A stretch of 64,000 nt of DNA, from positions 7,709,459 through 7,773,458 of the forward strand of contig NC_046626.1 in NCBI RefSeq assembly GCF_900324465.2, read 5' to 3'. The position numbers and the translations under genes are program-made. Position 1 is the first letter of the stretch, and each line of letters opens with the position of its first letter. Below, piece after piece: positions 52,701 to 64,000 of the stretch. Source of the stretch: Anabas testudineus. Lineage: Eukaryota; Chordata; Actinopteri; Anabantiformes; Anabantidae. The notes beneath the pieces were generated by a model. The model saw only the letters and a list, made by a program, of their open reading frames with translations, was not told the DNA's origin and did not search any database.

Positions 52701-54409
52701 CGTTTTCTATACAGAGGCCCACTGCCAAAGAGCTTCTGAAGCACAAGTTCATCACACGTTACACCAAGAAGACAGCTTATCTGACAGAACTGATTGACCG
52801 CTACCGACGCTGGAAGTCAGAGGGACATGGGGAGGAATCGAGCTCTGACGACTCAGATATGTGAGTCTCAAGACACTACACAGACGACACAGACCTAGAG
52901 AATAAAAGGATTTGTTAATGAATGTTTGTTAGAAGCCACTAATCAATAGTGTGCTTGTTTTTACCATACTTTTGTTTGTTTTGTTAATACACAAATACAT
53001 AATCACATCAAACACTGGACTTCATAGTACATATTAACTAACTACTACATATCTATAAAAACAAGTTCCTCTATGTATTATCTTTCCTGCCACCTTCCTT
53101 TCCCTCTTTTAGGGATGCTGATGGCGATGTTGATACATGTCCTATATGGACCTTCCCCACGGTCAGACCCAACTCTGTGAACAAGTTACAGAAGGGCTAC
53201 ACACACACAGATTCAGAGGTACAGACACAGAGTCAAATATTTTGTGTGTGGGTTTTTTGTCTAATACATTTTTTGCTCTTCACAGTCGGGGGATTCGGTG
53301 AAAAGGCAACCCAAGTCACAGTGTTTGTCCGCTTTGGTAACACCCATCTTCAGAGAGGTAGGTGTAACTCTAGCAGGTGGGGGTGATACATTTTTGAATA
53401 GTGCTTTTTCATTGTACTTCTATTGACCTCAGCTCTGAGTACATAAAAGGGAATCTCCTGAACATTCAACAACAGAGATCACTGTTTAATCCAGTCTAGT
53501 TAATCCTGTCTTAAATGTGAAAGAGGTCTTTTTTAAGCTTTGTACGAGGATGACATTAAACACTTGTGTAAGCCTTTGTTAGTGACAGTATGCACACATA
53601 GCACTGCCCTGTGGTTGCTCTCAACGATGCACTGAATCACCTAATGGCTGTAAGTGTGTGAAATTGGAGCGAAAGAGAACAGAGCAAAAAGAAAAAGGCG
53701 TTACAAACATTATACCAAAAATCCTGTAGCTAGCAGCACTTACAAAAACTGCAAAATTGCAGAATTGATATGATCATACTGCTCTGACAGGTGTGGCTTG
53801 ACACTTCATTTATTAAGGTCCCAGAATAAATATAATTCACCTTCAGTATTTTGGTTCAGTTCAAAACCATGTATTTCATTACACGCATTTAACACGATGT
53901 TGCCTCAACTCTTTTTTTATTGTACCTGCTGTCAAGATAAAAAGGAATTAAAGTAGTGTAGAACAGAATGGTTTTACAGGTACAATACATGTAGTGCCAG
54001 CAAAGCCTTTTTAATTTCTTTTTATTATATTGTTAGAAAGTGTAGTAGGTTGAAATTAGCCTTTGAACAATTAGATTTAGTAGAAGCATCTTGTTGCAAA
54101 GCATACAAAGATCAATTTGAAATTTTCTGTATTACCAGTTAAAGGAGAAACGACGGGCGAGTGGTGGAGGCGTAGGAGCCATTGAGGAGCTGGAGAACGC
54201 CTTCAACCTCGCAGAGGAGTCCTGTCCAGGCATCTCGGACCGCCTTGTCACACACATGATGGAGAGAGTGTGCAGGTGACACGCAGACAGCATTACAGCT
54301 TTGGATGGTCATCATGCATCAGAAAACATTCATGTTATTCTAACATCCTGCTTCATATCGTTCCTACAGGTTTTCTTTAAACGGTAACACCACCCCGTCT
54401 TTGCGATGA
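49772..54409 (+). CDS. stk25: Serine/threonine-protein kinase 25 (SOK1/YSK1, GCK-III family)
   Basis: Sterile-20-like kinase of the Golgi and of STRIPAK complexes, acting in polarity, migration and stress signalling. Eleven exons join in phase: 49772-49801, 50566-50796, 50955-51011, 51150-51258, 51800-51957, 52096-52281, 52715-52860, 53113-53218, 53286-53357, 54139-54275 and 54370-54409. They encode 423 residues (human 426). The start [10 protein letters not shown] matches human MAHLRGFANQ. Kinase marks: [12 protein letters not shown] (26-37), VAIK with Lys49, [20 protein letters not shown], activation loop [15 protein letters not shown] and [12 protein letters not shown]. The C-terminal part keeps [30 protein letters not shown] and the dimerisation region [20 protein letters not shown]. 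That C-terminus separates it from STK24 and STK26. It is head-to-head with mff and tail-to-tail with septin2. Confidence 0.95.
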
Positions 54410-56607
54410 AACCCCATCTGAATGTAACTGCCCTCCTTTTTCTGTCTTCAGACCCACACGACTTCTCAGATAAGGACCACAGAAGAACCCCCGTGAACAC
54501 CCCTCCCCCTCCTCTTACCTTTGCCCCCTTCTCAGTCCTGTCCCTGAAAAGATCTTTTAATTAGTTGTAATTAAATATTTTTACAGTTTTTCTTTAAGAA
54601 TGGAGTATTTAAGACAAAAGCCATGACATTTAGAGCGTTGTGCATAACTGTTAGATTGAGAAGAAAAAACTATAAAGTCTATGGAAAACGTCTCATTGTC
54701 TCCAGTGTCTTGCTCTATTCTCACAAACAGGAATGCAGCGTTGCTTGGGAAAAAAAGCATTTGTTGCAGAACACAAAGTATATGAAACGATGGCTCACAG
54801 CTGTACTTTGGTCTGTTGTCACGTATTCCATGTACTGCTGTACTAATGTAATACTAGCTGGCTCATATTGCTGCACTGACTTTGTCTTCCTCTAAATCTG
54901 CTTGATGCTAATATGCAGACATTGCTGTTCTAATGTACCTACTACCATCAAACTGCCTCAAAAGCTTTTTTTTTTTTTTTAACTCTGTACATTGAGCTGA
55001 TTTCTATTACAGTCAGTTCAGTGTCATGGTGCTTTTGACTGTCAGAGGAAATTGATTTCACTGAAATGAAAACCACACGACGTAAACAGAAAGCACCAGG
55101 TTCATGGTCTTAACAAAACCATTTCATTAAAATTACATTGTAACAAGACAAAGGTGCTTTACAGGACAGTGACAAACTTTAAATATACACATATTCGTTA
55201 ATTAGTTTTATGAAGGTACATTGTTGCTTACTGAAACTGCATTGAATGAGAAATAAAGGGGAAAAAAGGTTACAGACAGACTGATAAAGTTGAATAAAAC
55301 CTTTATTACAATATATGCATAAGGAACAATATTTGGTACTTTAATATTGGATTAAAAACAGCACAAAGAGGAATGTCAAGAACTCACATCTTGGCTGGTG
55401 AGGGAAACATTGGCTACACCGACCTCATCGGGTCACTTTAAACCTCTGCAGTTGCGAAAACCACAAAGTACTCAGCAGTTGGGACGCTGAAAATCTGAAT
55501 GAACCGCAGAATATTAATGCTCCCTGGCACATGACTTCACTTTACAGTACACAGGAAACAGGAAGTAAATACACCTGATTGAAATATGCACCTAAGCACC
55601 AGAGGTGTGTCACAGTTAAAAACACCTCATCTCTCTGTCCTTCATTTGTCATCAGGAAGACTGTTTGAGGTCAAGGGTCACAGTTTAATTCATAAGAAAC
55701 TCAAAAGGAGTTTAACAACAATTGAATGCCGCTGTACTTGATGACACTGATCTGAGAACTGCACTAATGGATAAGATCTAGACAGGAAAGGGAGGAGATG
55801 ATCCCAACACAGCACTGAGAGAAATTCACCTGAAATGTTACCAGACAGGGTCGAGACTTTCATGCACACAGCAGAAGAACATATTCCTATTTAATGTGGC
55901 AATCTTAAATCCTGTTTTTGCTTGACAAAAATAGTGGGAAAATGGCATAAAAAGCTACTTTTTGCTACTAGATTTGACTACAGTTGACTCTACCAGTGAA
56001 GTTCTTTCACAGAGCTAAAGATAGCATGTGCTAAAATCACTGAACATAAGCATCAATACTTTGGTTTTCTAAATAGCAAAAAAGTAATGTTGCAAAAAAA
56101 AAAAAAAAAAAAAAAAAAGTAACAGAATATCCCAATTCATTTGTATTAAAAATATACGTATTAAAAGATGGGTCACATTAATTCATTTGAGTAACTGAAA
56201 AACGTTTCATAAACACACACACAAAAAAAAAAAAACAAACATAAGAAATAGAACCGTGTGTAAATATATAAACCTAACACTGTTTGAATATACTTTACTG
56301 TATGTATTCTAAAAAAAAAAAATCCCTCCAGATCCCATGTGGGACTGTATGGAGATAGTGGCAAGCAGTTCGAGTCAGTAACCAGATAGCTTGTACAACC
56401 TTCCAGCTATCGTCCATCTCTCTCGGGTTTAACTCGAGCAGTGGTTTAAAAACCTACAATGGAAACAAACAACCTTACAAATACTCATACACTGTCATTA
56501 TAATTTGACATTTTGTTTACGTATTTAAATTACAATCACAGGACAAAAAATCTATATACACAAATACCATCTGTATTAGAGTGAGTGTTCTGCTCCTACC
56601 ATAGACT
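54410..56607. other. Opposed 3' UTRs of stk25 and septin2
   Basis: 54410 to about 55315 is the stk25 3' UTR. About 55285 to 56607 is the septin2 3' UTR on the other strand, with long A runs near 56094-56118. No other gene seen. Confidence 0.6.
55293..55307. terminator. Two-way polyadenylation signal for stk25 and septin2
   Basis: AATAAAACCTTTATT is AATAAA on the plus strand (55293-55298) and AATAAA on the minus strand (55302-55307), three bases apart. A further plus-strand AATAAA lies at 55252. It lies about midway between two opposed genes, so it can serve both transcripts. Confidence 0.6.
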
Positions 56608-59600
56608 TCACACATGGGGGCCGTCTCCATCTCCATCTCCCTGCTTCTGCATCTGCGCCTGCATCTTGGCAATCATCTCTTGCATTCGTCTCAGCTGTAC
56701 GACACAGAATGAGCAGGAAACAAAAACCCCACTTAAAACAAGGATGAAGCACATTCACTTGGACAGCTGAGATTACATTTCTAAATATATTCTTATCACT
56801 TATCCATCAGTCTCTACTGAAAGTATGATCATTAATAACTGTTAAGTGTTTCCAGTATTTATTTATTGACTGAGGTGGGTCAGTGTTTGTGTTAGATCTT
56901 GATTGATGATGCATTAATGAATTCTTTGGAGTACGCCCAAACGAGAGTAGTGTCTCACCTCAGCCTCCTTCTCCTGCAGGATCATATCCTTGTCCATTTC
57001 CTCTGGCTCCGGCCCCTTTCTGTATTGTTTACACAATTATTGTTACTGGTCATGTTACCCTCATTCTTCAGAATAAACTTTTAAAATTCTGCTGAGTATA
57101 TGTAAATAAGGAATCATGTTAAATGCTCAATCAAAGAGGTTATATATGTAGAATCACAATGCGTAAAGATTTATGAAGCATTATAACAGCAGAGACAGAA
57201 AAGAACTGTGTGTGTGTGTGTGTGTATGCAAGCTTGAGGGTGCATGTTGCACTATTTTAAGTAACATTATGCAAACACGATGACATAAGCCACACTGAGA
57301 AAGTGTAGAATGGATCAGTGGGGTTAGTGGAGTTAGGCAGTTTCTCTGCAGGAAACAGAAAAGCTCACTAAGGTGGGGTGGGCATCTAAAGCAGGTAACT
57401 GCAAAGAGAAGAAAGCAGGAAGATCCAAGAGAGAAACAGCAGGTGCAAGAGTCAGGGGCACAGCGTTACCTCCCCCAAATAAAAACAAAAACGGTACCTC
57501 CAACACTCCACTCATGGGATTTGACAAACCAAGACCAGACAGCCATCATGGGACAGATGGCGAGGCAATAGAAGAGTGTAAAACCACTCCCTTTTCCTGG
57601 GATGGCTTTAGAGGAAAGACTAAGAGAATCTTTTTGGGCTACATTTAGAGTTAAATGATAATATATCCACACTATGTTAAACAACACACAGTTGTCCTGT
57701 TTACAGCTTCGACAGATTCTTCAACTGGCATTAAATTCTGCTCTATCTTCGACCACAGTCTCACGTCTAGTTCACATGCAAAATGAAGAGTTAGAGCTAC
57801 TGTACTACATAACTGATACTAGTTCAAGTTGATGCTACATGTAAATGGTGGTAAAGCTGTCATCTATAATCACCTTCCTTGGAGAATGTGTCTGTGATGT
57901 GTGCATGTACCGGATAAAGGAATCTTTCTAAGACCTTTCGTTAGATTTATATCATTACTGTATATTCTTATCAGATGAATGCCGTTTGAGGTGGGGGAGG
58001 TGCAGAGAAGCAAGCTGACAGACAAGTACGTACGCAGGAGACAGAGGCAGAATGTAACCATGGGAGGACAACCTGCCACCCCGTTTGAGGCGCTCCGAGC
58101 GGAAATTCTCGTAGTGCAGGTCCTGGGTCACTTCCTGTAGATCCTGCATATGGGTTCTGTGGTGTTGTGAAAAAGTCAGCAATCAACAACTACAAGAATA
58201 TTGTGTATATATATTATATTAATAATACTTTTTATGTATCCGAACCACATTATACTGATAATATTCCTACTGTCTGAATTAGTAGCACAATTGGTTTTAC
58301 ATTAGTTTTAGACTCCTCTACCTCCTCTAATACTCACATCAGCATGGTCCGCAGCTTGAGGAAGTCGTTGTGCTCTGGGTTCTCCACCTCCACGACTCCC
58401 CAGGGGTATAGGCGGCCCCTCACCTTCTTCCCTTTGGCCTCAATCTGCTGGTTGGATCCCACAACTGCGAATGGGATGCTGGCCTGGAAAAGAGTAGATG
58501 TTCACATGTAACTTTATGGTCGAACCACCTACATACACAGTTAAGGCACTTCAGAAGAACTCACTAGATATGTAAATGACCTTACTAAATAAATGTTCAT
58601 TTATTCAAATTCTACTAGAAGACACAAAGCTGACTACAACCTTCCAAAAATATAAATTCTTAGGTTAAAATAGAGTTCATGAAGCTTAAAAGAAGAAAGG
58701 GAGCATTTACCTTGAGGATCCTGGTCTGCTCTTTGAAGTCCTCATCCTCATCTGACTCAGCATCAGGAAGGTGATAAATTTTGATACCATGTTCATCTAT
58801 CTCATCCAGAATCTTACAAAGACAAATAACATTAATTTCTGTTCAGTCAGAGCTTTAGAAACATTATTAAAAACCACATTTTGTTGAACAATATTCTTTG
58901 ACACTTCTTTTATCACTGGGGTTGTGGCTACAGTACTAACTGCTGAAAGTGAGCACATGATAGCTACTGGCCATGTCAGGAACTGGAAACCTCCCTAAAC
59001 AATGGACAACTCTGTGTTTCTCACCCTGCGCTTGAGCCGCTCCCTCTCTCTGAGGGTGAGTGTGTCCGCCTTGGCGATGACAGGAACCACGTTAACTTTA
59101 TTGTGAATGGCCTTCATGAACTGGACATCCAGGGGTTTCAGGCTGGTCACAGAGGAAGCAGAAAGAGAGCAAAGAGGAAAGAGGGGGGCGTGAAAAAACG
59201 TAAAACTTAAAGAAAACCTCAGGGTATTAACTGAGGAGTATAGAGTATATTTGCAAGCATGTATTACAGGACTTACCCATGGCCAAGCGGGGAGATGAAA
59301 TAGAAACAGCAGTGAACTCTATTGTCAACAATGTGCCTACGATTTAGACCGCTCTCATCATGGAGGTAGCGCTCAAACTGGTCATCAATGTAACTGATAA
59401 TGGTGCTGAAACTGGACAAAAAAAAAACATGTCACATTAATGGTCACGTTAGTATCACAGTACCTTCTACTGAAATCCCACTCACTTTATACTAACATCA
59501 AAAGTCCAGATGAAAAATGAATTATCCTGCTGTTCTGATTCATTTTTTTTTTAACTGCCCTAGATTATTGCCTTATACCTGTTCAACATCACAGGACTGA

Positions 59601-62575
59601 CGGTGTGTAATTTAGATCTAAAAATACTCCTCATCAACATACCAGTCCTGGCTGTTGATGGCATCTCCGTATCCTGGTGTGTCTACCACAGTGAGACGCA
59701 GCTTCACTCCTCGCTCCTCAATTTCTACTGTTGACGCCTCAATCTGAACCGTCCGTTCTATTTTTTCTGTTTAAAAGTAAGAATAAATAACAACTTAACA
59801 ACACAGTCCAACATTTCTACACAGATTTCTCAATGTGCTCTACATAATCTCAAAACCAGTGTAAACGTGTATGTGCATTTTACCTGCTGCTCCAGGGATG
59901 ACTCTCTCAGGGTAAAGGTCAGTGAGGAAAAGACTGTTGATCAAGGTAGATTTTCCAAGTCCAGACTCACCTTTTAACAGAGCAGAGGAGAATGAAACAA
60001 CCGTCAGTAGGACAAGTCAAAATCAAATTAAGAAACTGAATAAATATTACACAACCACAGTCACACTCTTGTTGGTGCTTTTATAAAAAAAAAAAAAAAA
60101 GAACAAAGACAACCTGATTCTGCAGCAGGAAATGCGACATTGAGCCATGACGCACACGAGACATTGCATTACATTGAAATACATATCAACTTGACACTAA
60201 ATCTGATACCACTTTTAGTAATTCTAATCCTTCCCAAGACTATGTCGGCTGGCTGATAAAACAATCCTACTACCAGAGGGAGGAGTGAGCAAGTGCTTAT
60301 AATCAGTCAGGTGTGTCAAGTCAAGAGTCTTACTCCAAGATTAGCAGAACAAACTAAAGGACTGTTATTACCCTCTTCTAGTTTATTTTAATTATTACAG
60401 ATGACTCTGCAGTGAACTTCCTCTCATAGTGAAGCTAGAAAACTGTTTCAGTGTAACAGCAATACTGTAGATAACAGGGAACTATGAATAAGAATGAAAC
60501 AAACATCCAGCTTCAGTGAATGATCTACTTTTAAATAAATGCAAATGACCACATTTTCAGACTCAAAAGCATAGTTCAACTCACAGCAGTGTACAGCCTT
60601 TGAACACAGTTTTAGTCATGCAGTATGACAGGTTTCTGTTTACCATAAGCAACAGCAGTGAACATAGGAACTATCATGTTGTAGATGCAGAGACACAATC
60701 AACCAAAAGCTTATATGCTTCACTCAGGAATGTTGCTATTGTGGTTCCCACCAGAGCTGAGGCAAAACATTTACAGTGTTAAGTGTTTGCTGCATCTCTG
60801 AACAGGAAATCTGCCAGAGTGACGTATAAAGAGCTTCAAAGAAAATGTGCCTGTATTTTTAAGTTAACATAAAAATAAATGTATAAAGCGAAAAAATGAC
60901 AAACTCTCATTGTATATTATTGCTATCAGTGGGAGAGCCATTTAAATGTACAGGACCACATTGATTATTTAAGAACCCAGGTCACAGAGAAGGTTAGATA
61001 AGCACTCAATGAGTATTCTTACAGAGGGCCCAGAAGGCCTTGTCCACTGTGTGAATCAGCCCCTGGAGGCTCACAGGCTGCATTCCTCTCTGGTTTATTT
61101 TAAAGCAAAAAGATGAGCAGTGCTCTGTGGAGCTTCAACCCTCCCCACTTACTAACAAGCACAAAGAGTTCACACAGTCACAGCACTCCCATTGAGGGTT
61201 TACACTGCTGTTGATGCCAGCTGAGCAACTACACTATGTGATATCTGACATTTTCTACTAAGCAAAAAGTCTTCATGCACAGTGAGATACACCTATGCAA
61301 AGAATATGGTACAGTCAAAGACAAAACAAGCATCTACCTCTAAACATATAAACAAAGACAATGCAGAGGACAAAGAGTAAAACTGTTATGTAGACAGGCC
61401 AATATAAAAAGAGCACATGTCAGCAACAACTGGATATTGTCCAAGATAATGGACAACATCCCACCATAAATTTATAAAGACAACAAACTCACATTACCCA
61501 AAAAACTAAATGTATTCCTTAAATGTCCATGTCCAGGCTTATCACTGAGATACAATATCGTGTTCCAAACAAAACAGAATCAGTGTCATGTTACAGCAGA
61601 AAAAAAAGAGACACATTTAGAAAAACAGCGATGATGCACTCACCTACCACCATCAAAGTAAACTCAAATCCTTTTTTAACTGATTTGCGATGAACCTGAT
61701 TAGGCAGGTTGGCAAATCCAACGTACCCTGGGGTCTCAGGGTTGGTAAACTGGCCCTGCTGTGAAAACAAAAAAAAAAGTAAGGTAGAATTACAATCTTC
61801 AAAACTTTAAAGCATGTTTGTGACATTAAAACGTAACATGAAAGCAGGTTAATCTTGAATGGAAAATGTATTGTATGTATGTAAGCTTGTTTGCAAACTG
61901 TACTGTAAGTCAAACAGCTGGACTCAGTTTGTGCAATTGTCCCAGTTTTAACACCACACTGAGGTAACATCTGTTCATGAACAACCGTGGTATTTACTGT
62001 AGGAGGACAACACTGACTCCTCAGAGGTTTATTTGCAAAAAGACTATTTCGCTCATCATTCCAGTGTGTATGGTCCTTTCTTACACAGAACAATTCAACA
62101 GGCCCTGTGATAATGCCATACACTTAAAACAGAAAGGTCCTTATTTAGTTAAGTCTTTTTTTGCCACACAGTTGGAACACATAATAAACCTTTCCTACAT
62201 TTTCCTTTCAGCAAAGGTCACGACTGATAAGATTGATAAAAGAGTTTTCCTTCTCTGCCTTTAGGCCTTTCAACCTGTATCAAGCAACATGAGTGAATCA
62301 TGGGGACCGTGAGCACCACTGAGTTGCATGACTGGCCCAGCATTCAACAAGTAACCAAGTGTGCTCTTTATTTCTAACAAACATCTTTTTTTCAAAGACA
62401 GAATCACATACCTATTACATATTATCTTATTACTAGACTAGGCTATTGTAGCCACAATGAAACATTCACAGAAACCGAAGTAGGAATCTGGTATGACTGC
62501 ATACTGTATCGGTTCAGATTGAATATGTAGTTTCTGTTTTTAGAGACTCACCTTCATTTTGTCTGCCTGAGACAT
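56608..62575 (-). CDS. septin2: Septin-2
   Basis: GTP-binding cytoskeletal protein that forms hetero-oligomeric filaments and works in cytokinesis, cilium barrier and cortex organisation. Eleven coding exons join in phase on the minus strand: 62575-62552, 61758-61644, 59970-59884, 59766-59643, 59411-59277, 59142-59025, 58812-58711, 58483-58338, 58156-58073, 57019-56959 and 56694-56608. They encode 360 residues (human 361). Seen in order: a polybasic stretch RKSVKKG (32-38), P-loop GESGLGKST (47-55), switch motif DTPGYGD, the AKAD nucleotide-specificity motif, the septin unique element ending in [12 protein letters not shown], and a C-terminal coiled coil ([20 protein letters not shown]). The last residues are [10 protein letters not shown]. 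The ATG exon begins at 62594 with 5' UTR. The donor after 58073 is the weak AG|GTTGTC, but the join keeps the conserved KRGGRK frame. Confidence 0.96.
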
Positions 62576-63294
62576 CTTTTTCTCCTTGTTAAACCTGTAA
62601 GAAAGACAGATGGATGCTGAGAAACGTATAATAATTACTGAATGAAAGCCAACTTTACTACAGTTGTAGGCTTCTCTAACATGTAGCTAACTTGTACGGA
62701 AACCTACTTACAGACCCGATTGTGTGAGAGACAGGAAGTCTGGTTTGTGCTCAGAAAGGTTTGTGAGAGTGCTGTTTCTCACCACAAAAAAAAAAAAAAC
62801 TGCTTTCCTGCTCAGATAGACTTTGCTATGCTTAGACTGTAACTTCCCAAGTTGCCTGCCACTGATATCATAGGTTTGCTCCTGTCGTGTGGTGAGTCTT
62901 AATGCATTAAAACTGTCAGAAACCACCCCACAGCAGTCAGTGTTACTTCTGCTTAGAAAACGCTTTAAGTCAAGCTGCACAGAGTAGTATACAATTGTTT
63001 CACGTTTTTCGTCGACTCCTTATACAAATGAATGTGCCCGGGTTATTTCAGAAGCTTAGCTGGATTAATGTAAATGTATATCATTAACTAACGTTAAAGC
63101 CAAAGTTCACCAGCTATTTTCCAGCGTACAGTGGGACCGAAACCAACACCACCGATTCATAACGGTAACGTGAACGACCTAATGGGCGTGAGATGGGTTG
63201 ATGCTGCCGTGAAAACCCATATTTGATGCGAATTTTGTTTTAGAAAAAGAGAGCAATCAAAACGAGCCTAAATCACTGCTATTTGCCAAGCTAA

Positions 63295-63445
63295 CATCTA
63301 CCGCTAACGTTAGCTGTTCGGCAAACTGGAGCAAGATTAGCATAGTTAGCAACCACTAGTTAGCTAGCTAACTACCCAGCCGAGCGACTAGCTTCCTCTG
63401 CAGGGTGTTAACTAATGCTAATCAGCTAACGGTAACGGTGCAGTT
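63295..63445. promoter_or_regulatory. Dense GCTAAC/GTTAGC cluster, septin2 intron 1
   Basis: Within 150 bases are AGCTAACATC, the 12-bp palindrome GCTAACGTTAGC (63303-63314), ATTAGCATAGTTAGCAACC, the 14-bp palindrome GTTAGCTAGCTAAC (63359-63372), ATGCTAATCAGCTAACGG and more. It is the richest of the six clusters and starts about 75 bases downstream of the noncoding first exon. Confidence 0.5.
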
Positions 63446-63517
63446 ATCGGTTTGGGCTAACTCACACAGCACCGACACGACCCGATGATGGATGACCGGA
63501 TAAATAAGCAGTATTAC

Positions 63518-63670
63518 CTTGCAGTGTGACCGGAGAGGGGCACAGAGAGACGAGCTGACGATGAACAGTAGACTTGGCGGACACCTCAAATTCTTCGGAT
63601 TCCGGTGCAGCAGCTTCCTCCAACTCACAGACCACAATGCACCGGGCCGCAGCAGCAGCAGCAGCCGGGA
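63518..63670 (-). promoter_or_regulatory. septin2 noncoding first exon and promoter region
   Basis: On the minus strand CACTGCAAG is followed by GTAATACT, a donor at 63517, so the noncoding exon ends at 63518. Upstream the sequence is GC-rich and holds a short CAG run (about 63648-63663). The transcription start is not known. 63671-64000 shows no gene or clear repeat. Confidence 0.45.
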
Positions 63671-64000
63671 TCCACCGTCCGCACGTCCGCCTCCTGATCC
63701 CTGTGTCATCTACTCTAAGATCATTAAAAACAACGATAGCTGATCATATGGACACTGAAACAATACTTGCTGTTATAATTCTACAATGATTATTTCCTAA
63801 AGCTTTTAAATGGAAGTGAAGGGATCATTGTTCTTCAGTGTTAGTAGATATCTTCCACAGTAAAAGTCTTTAATTCCCTCCTTGTGTTTCTTTGAGTAGT
63901 GCTTTCCATCGAGTTGCAATAGAAAGAAAGTATTTTGTACTAAAAAGGCTCCAATCTATCATTTAATTTAACTAAGGTTGAAGCCTTTCTTTATTGCTAG

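Noticed and set aside
62708-62980. 90-codon open frame on the minus strand in septin2 intron 1
   Set aside because: No homology recognised, no splice or promoter context, and it crosses an A run. Judged a chance frame.

Overview
The window is a gene-dense piece of a teleost fish nuclear chromosome, probably from a percomorph (a group inferred only from the short introns and repeat types). Nine protein-coding genes could be assembled from GT/AG exon joins with consistent reading phase: gk5 (3' half only, +), atp1b3 (+), grk7 (-), fbxo36 (-), agfg1 (-), a FEN1-like flap nuclease gene (-), mff (-), stk25 (+) and septin2 (-). Every intron-exon junction given below was worked out by eye from the sequence and from remembered family proteins; no alignment was run.

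Layout. 1-21217 holds gk5, atp1b3 and grk7, whose human counterparts lie together at 3q23. They cover glycerol metabolism, the Na,K-ATPase beta-3 subunit and the cone opsin kinase. 21218-25680 is a gene-free spacer with a decayed Tc1 transposon and a CTCF-like site. 25681-63670 holds fbxo36, agfg1, the FEN1-like gene, mff, stk25 and septin2, whose human counterparts (apart from the FEN1-like gene) lie at 2q36-q37. The order is close to ancestral vertebrate linkage and does not form operons; each gene has its own promoter. atp1b3/grk7 and stk25/septin2 are tail-to-tail pairs, and mff/stk25 is a head-to-head pair. The run fbxo36-agfg1-FEN1-like-mff is head-to-tail on the minus strand.

Repeats are mostly worn, internally deleted Tc1-type DNA transposons (in gk5, the FEN1-like gene and agfg1 introns and in two spacers), two short LINE relics, a tRNA-derived SINE piece, MITE-like segments and microsatellites. 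I saw no convincing retrovirus or LTR element, no CRISPR array and no functional tRNA or rRNA gene.

The most interesting signals are: (1) clusters of GCTAAC/GTTAGC words, including a 12-bp and a 14-bp perfect palindrome each found twice, placed in the first intron or 5' UTR of six broadly expressed genes and not seen near atp1b3 or grk7; (2) a compact FEN1 paralogue with a shortened arch, an Asp in place of a catalytic Glu and an intact PCNA-binding box; (3) a decayed partial copy of fbxo36 exons beside the real gene; (4) a 15-bp two-way polyadenylation signal shared by stk25 and septin2.
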